Assembly (NCBI RefSeq): GCF_007990775.1
Contig: NZ_BJXB01000031.1
Location: 1 to 60,557 of the forward strand
DNA: 60,557 nucleotides
Source of the DNA: Deinococcus cellulosilyticus NBRC 106333 = KACC 11606
GTDB lineage: Bacteria > Deinococcota > Deinococci > Deinococcales > Deinococcaceae
Direction of reading: 5' to 3'
This document shows, one piece after another, positions 26,237 to 35,152 of this stretch (positions are counted from its first letter, which is position 1; each line of letters starts with the position of its first letter). The translations under genes were made by a program, and so were the position numbers. The notes under the pieces were generated by a model that was not told where the DNA came from, made no database searches, and saw only the letters and a program-made list of their open reading frames with translations.

Positions 26237-26258
26237 CTGTTAACAACTCGTTCACAAC
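26237..26258 (+). promoter_or_regulatory. Pho-box-like repeats before the lasso-like peptide
   Basis: CTGTTAACAAC followed directly by TCGTTCACAAC: two 11-base units sharing GTT[AC]ACAAC, on the coding strand of the peptide gene and 80 bases before its ATG. The pattern resembles PhoB/PhoP boxes. A weak TTACCT -10 follows. Confidence 0.45.
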
Positions 26259-26337
26259 TCTGGGTTACCTTAGGGGGCATCCCCTTCTGGCCTTTTTGAT
26301 CAGACCAGACAAACATCCCCAGGAGAACCATCAAACC

Positions 26338-26481
26338 ATGACCGAGACCACCAGCACTGTTTCAACCCCTCAAATTCGACACAAGTCCTCCACCCTGAGC
26401 TACCAGAAACCCACCCTGACCACTCAGGGCACCTGGCAACACCTGACCACCCAGGTCGGAAGCTTCCCTTTCGAGCCCTGA
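26338..26481 (+). CDS. Small peptide with lasso-peptide-type leader motif
   Basis: A 47-residue peptide. Residues 22-37 match the leader pattern YxxPxLxxxGxxxxLT of lasso-peptide precursors (Y22, P25, L27, G31, L36, T37), the motif bound by the RiPP recognition element. What follows is only TQVGSFPFEP: a glutamate is eight residues into the segment after T38, the usual ring position, but the tail is almost absent. No RRE/protease, cyclase or exporter genes are within the window. AGGAG lies 12 bases upstream, longer than ideal. The gene is bounded by its own terminator. It is either an orphan precursor or a related short signalling peptide. Confidence 0.65.
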   Translation: MTETTSTVSTPQIRHKSSTLSYQKPTLTTQGTWQHLTTQVGSFPFEP

Positions 26482-26500
26482 CTCTCGCAGGCCACAAGCA

Positions 26501-26528
26501 GACCTCCTCTCAAACCAGAGAGGAGGTC
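26501..26528. terminator. Terminator between the lasso-like peptide and the astacin gene
   Basis: Eleven-base-pair perfect stem GACCTCCTCTC / GAGAGGAGGTC, six-base loop, 20 bases after the peptide stop and 28 bases after the convergent astacin stop. T tract is weak (CTTTC), so it may serve both. Confidence 0.7.
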
Positions 26529-26555
26529 CTTTCACTGCTATCTGGAGATCAGGGT

Positions 26556-27491
26556 TCAGTGGTACTTGACGGTTCCAGCGGCGTACATCTTGTTGATGGC
26601 ACTGATGTCTCCGGCATCCAGGGCTTCACGCTGTCCAATGTCGGTCAGGGCCACCCCGTTCTTGGGCACGATGGTGGGTTTGCCATTGCTGCTGAAACCG
26701 TAGGCTCCGTAGTGCATCACGCTCTTGTAATTGTAAGTGCCGTAGTCGCTGACGGTGTTGCCGCAGGCCTTGTTGAAGTTGCCGGAGTAACCGCTCTTGA
26801 TGTTGGCCCACTGGATGGTGACAAAGTTGTCCCGGTCACAGCGGCTCTGCTCGTGGAAGAGGCCCACGGCGTGGCCCATCTCGTGCTGGATCACACCCTG
26901 CTTGAAGCACTGCAGGCGCAGTTGTTGCACGCCTCCCTTGTACCCGATGCTGCTGTGTCCGCAGGCGTTGGGGTCGGTTTCTCTGGTGAAAGCCACACGG
27001 TTGGGCGCAGAGGGTTGATAGATCCACTTGACGCCCGTCACACGCAGGTTCCAGTCTGCCAGGGCCAGGGCAATGGACTGTTTCTCGGTCTGGGAGAAGG
27101 TGTTGTCCACGGAGTAGTAGACCTTGCCGTCTTTCCAGCGGGAATCCTGGCAGGTGGTGAAGAAGAAATTGATGTCACAGTTCTTGATGATGCCCACCCC
27201 TTGCGGACTCACCTTGTTGTTCTGGGCTTCAGGGTCCTTCCTGGCCACGAGAATCTCCTCGTATCTGTCAATCATGCCGGGGAATTCCTGCTCGGTGCCC
27301 ACAATGATGTCATCGCTGACGATCAGACCATCGACGTGACGGTAATTGAGGGTCTCTCCGTTGCTGAAGGTGTGGGTTTTGACGTCTTCTGCTTTTTCCT
27401 GCACGGAAGGGGTACCGCAGGAGGCAAGAACGAGGCTGAGGGTCAGGGTGGCGATCACGATTTTTGCGGGGTTCATTTTGCTGTTTTTCAT
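26556..27491 (-). CDS. Secreted astacin-like (M12A) metalloprotease lipoprotein
   Basis: A 311-residue lipoprotein (lipobox LASC, Cys 25; SD AAGGAG before ATG 27491). The zinc site is HEMGHAVGLFHEQSRCDRD at 203-221 with H203, H207, H213 and catalytic E204, and the Met-turn SVMHYGAYGFS follows at 257, with the astacin tyrosine. Residues 26-115 act as a short propeptide region; Cys104/Cys114 and Cys177/Cys195 may pair. Upstream in-frame starts have no SD. It degrades extracellular protein. Confidence 0.93.
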   Translation of the reverse strand: MKNSKMNPAKIVIATLTLSLVLASCGTPSVQEKAEDVKTHTFSNGETLNYRHVDGLIVSDDIIVGTEQEFPGMIDRYEEILVARKDPEAQNNKVSPQGVGIIKNCDINFFFTTCQDSRWKDGKVYYSVDNTFSQTEKQSIALALADWNLRVTGVKWIYQPSAPNRVAFTRETDPNACGHSSIGYKGGVQQLRLQCFKQGVIQHEMGHAVGLFHEQSRCDRDNFVTIQWANIKSGYSGNFNKACGNTVSDYGTYNYKSVMHYGAYGFSSNGKPTIVPKNGVALTDIGQREALDAGDISAINKMYAAGTVKYH

Positions 27492-27583
27492 GGTGTGCTC
27501 CTTGTCCAACTGGGAATGTGCGGGAGGGAGGATGTTGTGCTGTCCGCTTTGATGCTTAGACTTTAGAACGCCCCCCCTGAAAA

Positions 27584-27606
27584 CCCTTTGAACGAACCAT
27601 GAACAG
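27584..27606 (-). promoter_or_regulatory. Pho-box-like repeats before the astacin gene
   Basis: On the minus strand CTGTTCATGGT is followed directly by TCGTTCAAAGG, two 11-base units sharing GTTCA, about 100 bases before the ATG. Same architecture as the site at 26237, with lower match. Confidence 0.35.
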
Positions 27607-27683
27607 TTGTGCCCCACCAGAGGCAGGGCACAATGAAATGACTGATTCACATTTAGAACACAAAAAACAGAAAGCAGAGAACC

Positions 27684-28292
27684 TCAGGCACCTGAGGATG
27701 GGTGCGGTACAGGTGCACTGAATTTTCTGGTTTTGCGAAGTTTGCCTTTGAGCAGGGGCTCAATGGCTTTGCGCACGGTGTGGTGTGCTTCTCCCTCCCT
27801 GCCAGCAGTCCATGCCATCAGCGCCCACAGCACGAAATACATGGAGAAGAAAATCCAGCTGTTTTGCATGTTTTGCAAAATGGGGATGATGTTCTCCAGG
27901 ATCCGGGCTTTGAGCACAGGATCATATCCCATGCCATAACGCTGAACAGTGGTGAGCGCTTCACGGAGGACATGGAACAGGGTGAGGCCAGACAGGACCA
28001 GAAACCAGACAGCCACCACAGGGTTCAACAGCGTGACACAACCCTCCATCTCATTTCCTGTGCCCACTGGATACCGTCGGGTCTCAGAGGGGTGAAGGGT
28101 CAGGCTGAATGTGTTGGAAAAATCTGTATCCACCTGCTGGTACAAATGAAAAGAAATCCTGTCGTCATGATGCTTCACGGCGATGTAGGCTGTTCTTCTC
28201 AAATGAATGCGTTCCATGGTCAGGTGTTCGCGCATTTCAGACCAGGTCAAAGAAGATTCAAAAACATACTGAAAGGTGAGATTGCGTGCCAT
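27684..28292 (-). CDS. Membrane protein of unknown function
   Basis: A 202-residue protein. Residues 1-90 form a soluble beta-rich N-terminal part, then two transmembrane segments (about 93-110, NPVVAVWFLVLSGLTLF, and 148-165, WIFFSMYFVLWALMAW), ending in a basic C-tail. No family is recognised. There is no good SD; TAGGAT ends eight bases before the ATG, which could be a -10 of a leaderless mRNA. Confidence 0.7.
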   Translation of the reverse strand: MARNLTFQYVFESSLTWSEMREHLTMERIHLRRTAYIAVKHHDDRISFHLYQQVDTDFSNTFSLTLHPSETRRYPVGTGNEMEGCVTLLNPVVAVWFLVLSGLTLFHVLREALTTVQRYGMGYDPVLKARILENIIPILQNMQNSWIFFSMYFVLWALMAWTAGREGEAHHTVRKAIEPLLKGKLRKTRKFSAPVPHPSSGA

Positions 28293-28845
28293 TTACTCAG
28301 ATCCTATTGCATTGCCACATTCCCAACAATGCCCAGGCTGCCCGTTCATCCCACCTTCCCAGTCAGACTTCGCAGGCAACCCTGCACCTGCCTAAACAAC
28401 CCATCCGCCCCAGATTTCCGAAAAAGGGTAGAACAAAGAAGTTCAGAGCCGACTTTGAACTTCAGACCACCTGTTCCAGCCTTTTCGCCCTCTCTGCCCC
28501 CACCCTCTTCCCAGACGCCGTTTCCTGTCCCTTTTCCCAGAGAGGCAGGCTGCCAGAGATGCACTTCAGGCGAAAACCCATCAGGACCCTTCCACAGCAG
28601 ATGCAGCCTGGATCGGGCTTGCTGCAAAACCGTTCAGTGAAACCTCAATCTGCCAGCCATGTCCAGCAAAAGAACTGGCGGGCAGACTTTCATGCTGCAC
28701 CTGCCTTCAGTCCTCAACCGAGACCTGAGGAAAGGACGGGGCATCTGTTCCTGACCACCCGCAACAAAAAAACCAGCAATCACACGAACATTTCTGTATG
28801 GAGGGCTCTGGGCGTTCAGAGCACCATCTCAACCCTGGAGGTCTG
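28293..28845. other. Intergenic region with no supported gene
   Basis: About 550 bases. The open frames here (186 codons plus, 93 codons minus) have pyrimidine-driven composition without recognisable domains or start sites, so I do not call them. No terminator or repeat stands out. It must hold the promoters of the genes at both sides. Confidence 0.6.
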
Positions 28846-29271
28846 ATGTCTGCTGCACCTTTTCACAAACTTGCTGCAGTTTCCATGAGGCATGATCACC
28901 TGCCCACCTTCCACATCCGTGGGATCTCCCGGTGGCAGATGGCCTATTTTGCCAGACTTGCTGACCTGCACCAGTTCTTCCATCCTGCAGGAGAGGAGCC
29001 TGTGCTGCCAGACCTTGTGGGATACGCCTACCGCAACTTTGACCTTTACACCTCCAGGGAACAGGTGATGGCCTCCCAGGAGCAGGAAAGGCAACTGCTG
29101 AAACAGGTTCTGGAACGGGTTTCCCTGGAGAAAACCCACGCCATCTACGTGCTGCACAGCAAAGACCATCAGGATGTGGGCTGCTGCTGCCTGATCAAAA
29201 GGCGCTGGGAGGATGAGGTGTTCAGGTTGCTGGAAGAGTTCGATCTGAAGCGGGAGTGGGTGCGTTCCTGA
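28846..29271 (+). CDS. Protein of unknown function (141 aa)
   Basis: A 141-residue soluble protein beginning MSAAPFHKLA, rich in His, Arg and Glu, with a predicted long helix at about 82-100 (EQVMASQEQERQLLKQVLER). The SD GGAGG lies six bases before ATG 28846; the in-frame start at 28798 is less likely. A CCC triplet of cysteines (VGCCCLIK) near residue 118 is unusual. No family is recognised. Confidence 0.7.
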   Translation: MSAAPFHKLAAVSMRHDHLPTFHIRGISRWQMAYFARLADLHQFFHPAGEEPVLPDLVGYAYRNFDLYTSREQVMASQEQERQLLKQVLERVSLEKTHAIYVLHSKDHQDVGCCCLIKRRWEDEVFRLLEEFDLKREWVRS

Positions 29272-29304
29272 AGTGTGCTTTTACACCCAATCCCAGCAAA
29301 AAGC

Positions 29305-29310
29305 TATAAT
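29305..29310 (+). promoter_or_regulatory. -10 element of a leaderless gene
   Basis: A consensus TATAAT whose last base is eight bases before ATG 29319, so transcription would begin at or within two bases of the start codon. TTTACA is upstream with a long 19-base spacer. Confidence 0.7.
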
Positions 29311-29318
29311 GAACGCTT

Positions 29319-30146
29319 ATGAAATGGGCTCAAATTGTTTTGCTGATCTCGCTGCTGTCCTTCGCTTCTGCACAATGTGTTGAGAAACCTGAAATCCCCC
29401 TGCTGACCCTGGGGCTCAAACAGCCCCAGAACGTCAAAAGGGTTTACGATTACCAGACCAACAGAATCGATAAGGAAGGGGGATCTTTCCCTTCAGGTGA
29501 AGCAGAGAGCTGGACGCTGCAAAATGGCAAAGTCACATCATATGTCGCTTATGCCATGTCTCCACATGAAGAATTTATGGTCTTCAAGTACGTTTACAAA
29601 AATGGTCGCATGATCAGCTCTGAGAGTCATTTTGCTGGAGAGCACAGCTTCAACGCGTACCTCTACGATGCCACGGGCCGTCCTGTGAGGATGAACTCTT
29701 TTGATTTGAATCCCAAAGGAAAAAAAGAACAGGATTTCTATTCGGTTTGCACTTACTCTGGCAACACCATCACCGAGACATCCCATGAGCTCAACAAGAA
29801 CAAAAAATGGCAGGTGTCTTCCAGAGCTGTGTACACCTATCAGGGGGACCGTCTGGTCAAAAAAGTCCATTACCTGGATCACGGCAAAACGTCAGGATCG
29901 ACTTCAACAACCACCTACCAGTACGATGCCAAGGGCCGTCAGATCAAGGAGAGCAAAGCCTTTTCTTCCTCTAAAGACCAGAGAATTGAAACCTTCCTTT
30001 ACGACACTCAGGGATTGCGGAGTTACTACGATTTCGTCAGGGTGGAATACCAGATGGATGAACGGGGCAACTGGATCTCACGGACCACCCACCTGAAAGA
30101 TGGAGGCAAAGTCGTGGAATCCCGCAAGATCGAGTATCTGAAGTGA
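29319..30146 (+). CDS. Secreted protein with YD-type repeat strands
   Basis: A 275-residue exported protein: signal peptide MKWAQIVLLISLLSFASA, cleavage near residue 18. The mature part contains repeated beta strands of the YD/RHS sort, such as YLYDATGRPVRM, YQYDAKGRQIKES and FLYDTQGLRSYY, spaced 20-60 residues apart. It lacks RHS core or toxin parts, so it is more likely a small wall-associated beta protein. The mRNA appears leaderless. Confidence 0.8.
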   Translation: MKWAQIVLLISLLSFASAQCVEKPEIPLLTLGLKQPQNVKRVYDYQTNRIDKEGGSFPSGEAESWTLQNGKVTSYVAYAMSPHEEFMVFKYVYKNGRMISSESHFAGEHSFNAYLYDATGRPVRMNSFDLNPKGKKEQDFYSVCTYSGNTITETSHELNKNKKWQVSSRAVYTYQGDRLVKKVHYLDHGKTSGSTSTTTYQYDAKGRQIKESKAFSSSKDQRIETFLYDTQGLRSYYDFVRVEYQMDERGNWISRTTHLKDGGKVVESRKIEYLK

Positions 30147-30177
30147 TGGTCCCTCAAACCTTGCTGGCCTTTCCCCT

Positions 30178-30206
30178 TTGCATTTTTGCCTGAGTCTTCC
30201 TATACT
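30178..30206 (+). promoter_or_regulatory. Promoter of the glyQS T-box transcript
   Basis: TTGCAT (30178-30183), a 17-base spacer and TATACT (30201-30206), placing the transcript start near 30213, just before the T-box stem I. Confidence 0.75.
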
Positions 30207-30212
30207 GTCTTC

Positions 30213-30426
<214 letters not shown>

Positions 30427-30455
30427 ATTCCCTGGTGAGGACAAGGAGGCAAAAC

Positions 30456-31352
30456 GTGCAGTATTTTCAGGATTTGATTCTGGAGCTCGATAAATTCTGG
30501 GCCGAGAATGGCTGCGTGATCACCCAGCCTTACGACACGGAGGTGGGGGCCGGAACTTTCTACCCCTCGACCTTCCTGCGTGCCCTGGACAAGAAGCCCT
30601 GGCGCACCGCCTACGTGGCCCCGAGCCGCAGACCTGCAGACGGGCGTTACGGCGAGAACCCCTACCGCTTCCAGTATTACTTTCAGTATCAGGTGATTTT
30701 AAAGCCAAACCCCAGCGACGTGCAGGAACTGTACCTGCAGAGCCTGTACCGTCTGGGCATCGACCCCAACAAGCACGACATCCGTTTCGTGGAGGACAAC
30801 TGGGAAAGCCCCACTCTGGGGGCCTGGGGTCTGGGCTGGGAAGTGTGGCTGGACGGCATGGAAATCACCCAGTTCACCTACTTCCAGCAGGTCGGGGGGA
30901 TTGATGTGTTCCCGGTGACGGCAGAGATCACTTATGGACTGGAGCGCATCGCACTGTACCTGCAGGGCAAGAACCACGCGTTTGACCTGGAGTACGCTCC
31001 GCCACCGATCACCGGAGCTCCACCTGTCCTGATGGGTGACATCCGGCGGGATTTTGAATGGCAGCACTCGGATTACAACTTCAATGGGGTGAACAAGGAC
31101 CTGCAACGCCAGAACTTCGAGAATTACGAGGCGGAGGCGAACCGTCTGCTGGCCTCCGGTCACGTGTACCCCGGTTATGAATTCGTGATGCGGGCGTCTC
31201 ACTGCTTCAACCTGCTGGACGCTTCCGGCAGCATCTCCCATGCCGAGCGTCAGGCGTACATCGGGCGGGTGCGCAAGATTGCTGCAAAAGCTGCACAGGC
31301 CTACGTGGACCATGAGAACAGCAAAGAGGCCCGTCAGGAGGTGCAGAAATGA
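30456..31352 (+). CDS. glyQ: Glycyl-tRNA synthetase alpha subunit
   Basis: A 298-residue protein of the bacterial alpha2beta2 type GlyRS. Motifs: GCVITQPYDTEVGAGTF at the N-terminus, RTAYVAPSRRPADGRYGENP (class II core, ATP/Gly site), then GWEVWLDGMEITQFTYFQQ and GLERIALYLQG (motif 3). Start is GTG 30456, six bases after AAGGAGG; upstream codons from 30435 lie before the SD and are not translated. It charges tRNA-Gly together with GlyS. Under the T-box riboswitch. Confidence 0.95.
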   Translation: MQYFQDLILELDKFWAENGCVITQPYDTEVGAGTFYPSTFLRALDKKPWRTAYVAPSRRPADGRYGENPYRFQYYFQYQVILKPNPSDVQELYLQSLYRLGIDPNKHDIRFVEDNWESPTLGAWGLGWEVWLDGMEITQFTYFQQVGGIDVFPVTAEITYGLERIALYLQGKNHAFDLEYAPPPITGAPPVLMGDIRRDFEWQHSDYNFNGVNKDLQRQNFENYEAEANRLLASGHVYPGYEFVMRASHCFNLLDASGSISHAERQAYIGRVRKIAAKAAQAYVDHENSKEARQEVQK

Positions 31353-33412
31353 TTCTCTTGTTTGAAATTGGCACCGAGGAACTGCCCGCTTTTTATGTGG
31401 ACGAGGGCCGCGAGGGACTTGAGGCCCTGCTCTCCGAGCGCCTGAAGCAGGCCAGACTTGGATTTGAGACCATTGAACTCTTCTCCACCCCCAGACGCCT
31501 TGCCGCCCGCGTATCAGGCCTTCCTGAGCGTCAGGAACGTCAGGTCACCGAGCGCAGGGGTCCCAGCGTCAAGGCAGGCGAAAAAGCCGCTCAGGGCTTT
31601 GCAGGCAGCATTGGCAAGACCCTCTCGGACCTGACCGAGAAAGACGGATACTACTACGTCACCCTGACGGATGAGGGCAAATCCACCGCTGAACTTCTGC
31701 CTGATCTGCTCGCAAATGTGGTCCGTGACCTGCCTGCCAAACGCAAGATGCGCTGGGGTGCCGTCGAGGACTGCCAGTTCGTGCGTCCTGTGCAGTGGCT
31801 GGTGGCCCTGCTGGACAATGAAGTGCTGCCTGTGCAGGTGGCTGGCCTGACCGCATCCCGCACCACCAAAGGGCACCGCTTCATGGCCCCCACTCCTTTT
31901 GACATTGAGACTGCTGCCAGCTATGAAAAGCAACTGGAAGAAGCTTTTGTCATTGCTGACCAGCAGAAACGTTATGACGCGGTGATCGAGGCTGCAAAAG
32001 GTGCCCTCGAAGTTGGCCAATCTCTGGAGTGGCACGACGATCTGGTCAGTGAAATTGTGAACCTGGTGGAGTACCCCACCGCCTACCTGGGCCGCTTCGA
32101 CGAGAAGTACCTGAAGCTCCCCGATGAGGTGCTGGCCGAGACCATGATGGTGCACCAGCGGTACTTCCCCGTCAAAGGGGAAAAGAGGCTGGTCAACGGT
32201 TTCGTGGTGATCTCCAACAACAGGGTGCCGGATGTTTCTGTGCCCATGAAGGGTTACGTGCAGGTGCTCGATGGTCGACTCTCAGACGCCCTGTTCTTCT
32301 GGAACAACGACACCCAGAAAACCCTGCTGGAGCACCGTGAAAGGCTCTCTGGCATGGCCTTCCAGAAGGGTCTGGGGAACATGCTGGACAAACAGACCCG
32401 ACTCCGTGACCTGTCCCAGCGCCTCGCCGCACAACTGGGGGCAGATTCAGGTGTGGTGTCGCAGGCCGCAGAGGTCTTCAAAGCCGACCTCGCCACACAA
32501 CTGGTTTACGAATATGCAGACCTTGCAGGTGTGGTGGGCAAAGCCTACGCCCTGAATGAAGGCCGCACCCCTGAGGTGGCTGATGCCCTCGAGCAGGGCG
32601 TCAAACCCGTCACTGCAGAAGCAGAACTGCCTGCCACACTCGCTGGTGCTGTGCTCTCCCTGGCAGACCGCCTGGACACCCTGGTGGGCTTCTTCTCCAT
32701 CGGCAAGGCCCCATCAGGCAGTGCAGACCCCTTCGGACTGCGGCGTCTGGGGATCGGTGCCGTGCGCCTGATCGCTGCTTTTGGCATCGAGGTTTCGCTG
32801 ATGGACCTCCTGAAGGAAGCCGCAGCTGTGTATGCCTCCCAGAACATCGAGGTTTCCGAGGCATCCCTCACCCAGCTGGAAACCTTCCTTTGGGAGCGTT
32901 TCTCGGGCCTGATGACCTCCGGAGGGTACAGTGTGCAGGGGGTGCGTGCAGCCCGCGAATCGGCCAGCAACTTTTACGCTGCCGCCTGGAGAATTGCCCT
33001 GCTGAAAGAACTTGCCCAGCAGCCTGAATTCGAGGACCTCGCCACCCTCTACAAACGTGCAGCGAACCTGTCCAAAGACGTGCAGGCCAGTGAGGTGCAG
33101 CTGGATCTGGCAGAGCATGACTCTGAACGTGCCCTCTTTGCAGCCCTGAAAGAACTGCAGGAATCCAGCACCCAGCTTGAGCAGGCTGCAAAAGCCTCGT
33201 TCCCCGCCTGGGACATTGCAGAAAGCACCGAGAGCAAATTGCCCCTGGACTCCCAGATCCGTCAGGTGGTCCTGATCAAACCCATTCTGGACGCCTTCTT
33301 CAACGATGTGATGGTGATGGTGGAAGACGAGAAGCTGCGCAGCAACCGCCTCTCTGCCCTCGCCCAGGTCCGTGAGGCCGTGCAGGGACTGGCGCACCTC
33401 GAATTGCTGTAA
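31349..33412 (+). CDS. glyS: Glycyl-tRNA synthetase beta subunit
   Basis: A 687-residue subunit that supplies tRNA binding to the alpha2beta2 enzyme. It begins ILLFEIGTEELPA and shows the conserved VEYPTAYLGRFDEKYLKLP and GKGLGNMLDK-like (QKGLGNMLDKQTRL) blocks, the HD-like region around ADLAGVVGKAY, and the C-terminal DALR-type anticodon-binding domain. Start overlaps the glyQ stop (ATGA at 31349-31352), so the subunits are translationally coupled. Confidence 0.95.
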   Translation: MILLFEIGTEELPAFYVDEGREGLEALLSERLKQARLGFETIELFSTPRRLAARVSGLPERQERQVTERRGPSVKAGEKAAQGFAGSIGKTLSDLTEKDGYYYVTLTDEGKSTAELLPDLLANVVRDLPAKRKMRWGAVEDCQFVRPVQWLVALLDNEVLPVQVAGLTASRTTKGHRFMAPTPFDIETAASYEKQLEEAFVIADQQKRYDAVIEAAKGALEVGQSLEWHDDLVSEIVNLVEYPTAYLGRFDEKYLKLPDEVLAETMMVHQRYFPVKGEKRLVNGFVVISNNRVPDVSVPMKGYVQVLDGRLSDALFFWNNDTQKTLLEHRERLSGMAFQKGLGNMLDKQTRLRDLSQRLAAQLGADSGVVSQAAEVFKADLATQLVYEYADLAGVVGKAYALNEGRTPEVADALEQGVKPVTAEAELPATLAGAVLSLADRLDTLVGFFSIGKAPSGSADPFGLRRLGIGAVRLIAAFGIEVSLMDLLKEAAAVYASQNIEVSEASLTQLETFLWERFSGLMTSGGYSVQGVRAARESASNFYAAAWRIALLKELAQQPEFEDLATLYKRAANLSKDVQASEVQLDLAEHDSERALFAALKELQESSTQLEQAAKASFPAWDIAESTESKLPLDSQIRQVVLIKPILDAFFNDVMVMVEDEKLRSNRLSALAQVREAVQGLAHLELL

Positions 33413-33474
33413 AGTTTTCAGTTCTCAGTTCACAGCGAGAGCTGAGTCAGATCCTGAAACTTTCGGACAAAATC

Positions 33475-33510
33475 AGAGAAGAAACGTGCCAAACACGTTT
33501 CTTCTCTTTT
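33475..33510 (+). terminator. Terminator of glyQS
   Basis: A perfect 14-base-pair stem AGAGAAGAAACGTG / CACGTTTCTTCTCT with a five-base loop and a TTTT tract, 62 bases after glyS. Confidence 0.9.
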
Positions 33511-33541
33511 CAACTTTCAGATTGCCCCTCTCGGAGAATGG

Positions 33542-35008
33542 TCAGTCCGGTAAAAGGTAATTCAGCACATCTCTGGCACTGTAATTCACCCCGTAACGGT
33601 CCAGGAAAGGCCTGAGGTGGGCCAGATCGTCCCCTGCTGTCAGAAGAGGAGCTTCGACCTGGCCTCCTTTGCGGACCTGGGGAAACCCCACACTGGCAAA
33701 AAGGGTGTTGCACAGGCACTTTCTCCCAACTGTGTCTTCCAGCTTGCCTCCTTTGGAGAGGTAGAGGTCCACAGGCTCAGCGGCACAACGGAAACCCAAT
33801 TTGCCCTCCGGGGTGATGTAGGCCTGCCGCAGGTAGCCCAGGTCGCAGATGCGTTTGCGCTGATCGTACACTTCAGGGTCCGAGAGGGTCCCCTGCAACT
33901 GCACAGACTTGAAAGGAAACCCAGTCGGAGAAAGCCTGGAATCGGTGAACACTTTCAGGGTGCCTTGCTGGACCTGCTGCAAGGCGGTCTTTTTCAGGCC
34001 TGATGTCAGACCGGATTCCTGGCTGTAAGCAAAAAGGGTGCCCACCTGAATGCCTCTGGCCCCCTCTGAAAGGGCCTGCTGCAGGCCTGCAGGGGAGCCA
34101 GTTCCACCCGCCAGCCAGAAGGGCAGGCCCAGGCCCCTGAGCACCCCGAGGTCCACCTGGTCTCGTTCTCCGTAGATGGGCTGCCCGAGTTCATCCTGGG
34201 CTTTGCCTCTGGCGGGAGCGTTGTGCCCCCCTGCCGTGGGGCCTTCCACAATGAAGCCGTGAATGCCTCCAGGACAGGAACGAACCAGCATCTGGGCGAG
34301 GGTGTGGGCAGAAATGATGGGCACAAACATGGGTTTTTGTACCGGAAAATGCCTTCCGAAAGCTTTCACAGGGTCAAATTCCAGCCTGAATTCGGTCCCT
34401 TCCAGCCGTATGAAGGCCGCCTGACCCTGTGAGAGTCTTTCCAGGGCTTCTGGGATTTCTCTGGGAATTCCAGCACCCATCAGGACCACATCCACTCCTG
34501 CCAGCATCGCTCCGTACAGGGCAGGGAGGGTGGGGGTCTGGATCTTGGTGAGCAGGTTGATGCCGACCTTCCCGGAATGGCCTTCACGGGCCAGCCACAC
34601 CTCCACAAAGGTGGCCAGCACAATCAGCAGGTCCAGGTCTGAAGGTTTCAGGTTCTGCCTGATGGGCAAGGTGGGGTAAGGGGTCCCTGCTGCACGGCCT
34701 TCTGGTCTGTGGTATTTTTGCTGGATGCGCCAGGCCAGCTCTGGTTCTGGAAAGTGCCGAAGAGCACGTCCAATGTGGCCTCCTGGGTCTCCATCGGCAA
34801 GTCGGCGCACCATCACGGTGTCAAGGCTGGTGCCCGACACCACACCCATCTGCCCGGCCTGTGAAACGGCGCGGGCAAGTTCCCAGCTGGACACAGCAAT
34901 TCCCATGCCGCCCTGAATGATCTGGGGCAGCTCAGGAGGCTGGGCATGGGAAGCCAGAGGGCTGGGAATTTGTGTGTTTTGCGAATTCAGAAGACCGTCC
35001 TGGGGCAT
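33542..35008 (-). CDS. Nitronate monooxygenase family (NMO/2-nitropropane dioxygenase) FMN protein
   Basis: A 488-residue (beta/alpha)8 flavoprotein. Typical blocks are IIQGGMGIAVSSWELARAVS (N-terminal), GGHNAPARG near residue 270, WLAGGTGSP (FMN phosphate loop) and GIQVGTLFAYSQESG. It is longer than usual NMOs, with an extra C-terminal part containing a CLC cysteine pair; this fits the larger NMO-related branch that includes PfaD-like proteins. SD AAGGAG is upstream. It sits behind a structured leader with a hairpin just before the start. Confidence 0.87.
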   Translation of the reverse strand: MPQDGLLNSQNTQIPSPLASHAQPPELPQIIQGGMGIAVSSWELARAVSQAGQMGVVSGTSLDTVMVRRLADGDPGGHIGRALRHFPEPELAWRIQQKYHRPEGRAAGTPYPTLPIRQNLKPSDLDLLIVLATFVEVWLAREGHSGKVGINLLTKIQTPTLPALYGAMLAGVDVVLMGAGIPREIPEALERLSQGQAAFIRLEGTEFRLEFDPVKAFGRHFPVQKPMFVPIISAHTLAQMLVRSCPGGIHGFIVEGPTAGGHNAPARGKAQDELGQPIYGERDQVDLGVLRGLGLPFWLAGGTGSPAGLQQALSEGARGIQVGTLFAYSQESGLTSGLKKTALQQVQQGTLKVFTDSRLSPTGFPFKSVQLQGTLSDPEVYDQRKRICDLGYLRQAYITPEGKLGFRCAAEPVDLYLSKGGKLEDTVGRKCLCNTLFASVGFPQVRKGGQVEAPLLTAGDDLAHLRPFLDRYGVNYSARDVLNYLLPD

Positions 35009-35028
35009 GACAACTCCTTCAATCCTGA

Positions 35029-35152
35029 AACAAAGGTCCAGACAGGAATGTCCTGCCTGGACGGTTCTGGTCCTGGTGTGAGCCAGCCGTGCAAAACGCC
35101 CAGGGACAGCCTGCAGCTGTCAGGGTCCCGGGGTCAAGTCTCGCCTGACCTT
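35029..35152 (-). ncRNA. Candidate structured leader RNA with attenuator hairpin
   Basis: Upstream of the NMO gene, on the minus strand. Promoter TTGGTC-17-TAATGC (35199-35171 area) is suggested. The leader can form GCCT/AGGC, GGTCA/TGACC and GACAGC/GCTGTC hairpins. A stem GTCCAG-G-CAGGA / TCCTG-T-CTGGAC (35036-35062, continuous only in minus-strand RNA through a G-U pair), followed by CTTTGTTT, ends 21 bases before the ATG. It resembles a riboswitch-type terminator. No known riboswitch class is recognised. Confidence 0.5.

Noticed and set aside
28286..28846. Open frame of 186 codons on the plus strand
   Set aside because: No SD at its start, proline- and glutamine-rich low-information composition, no recognisable domain, and it overlaps the start region of the neighbouring gene.
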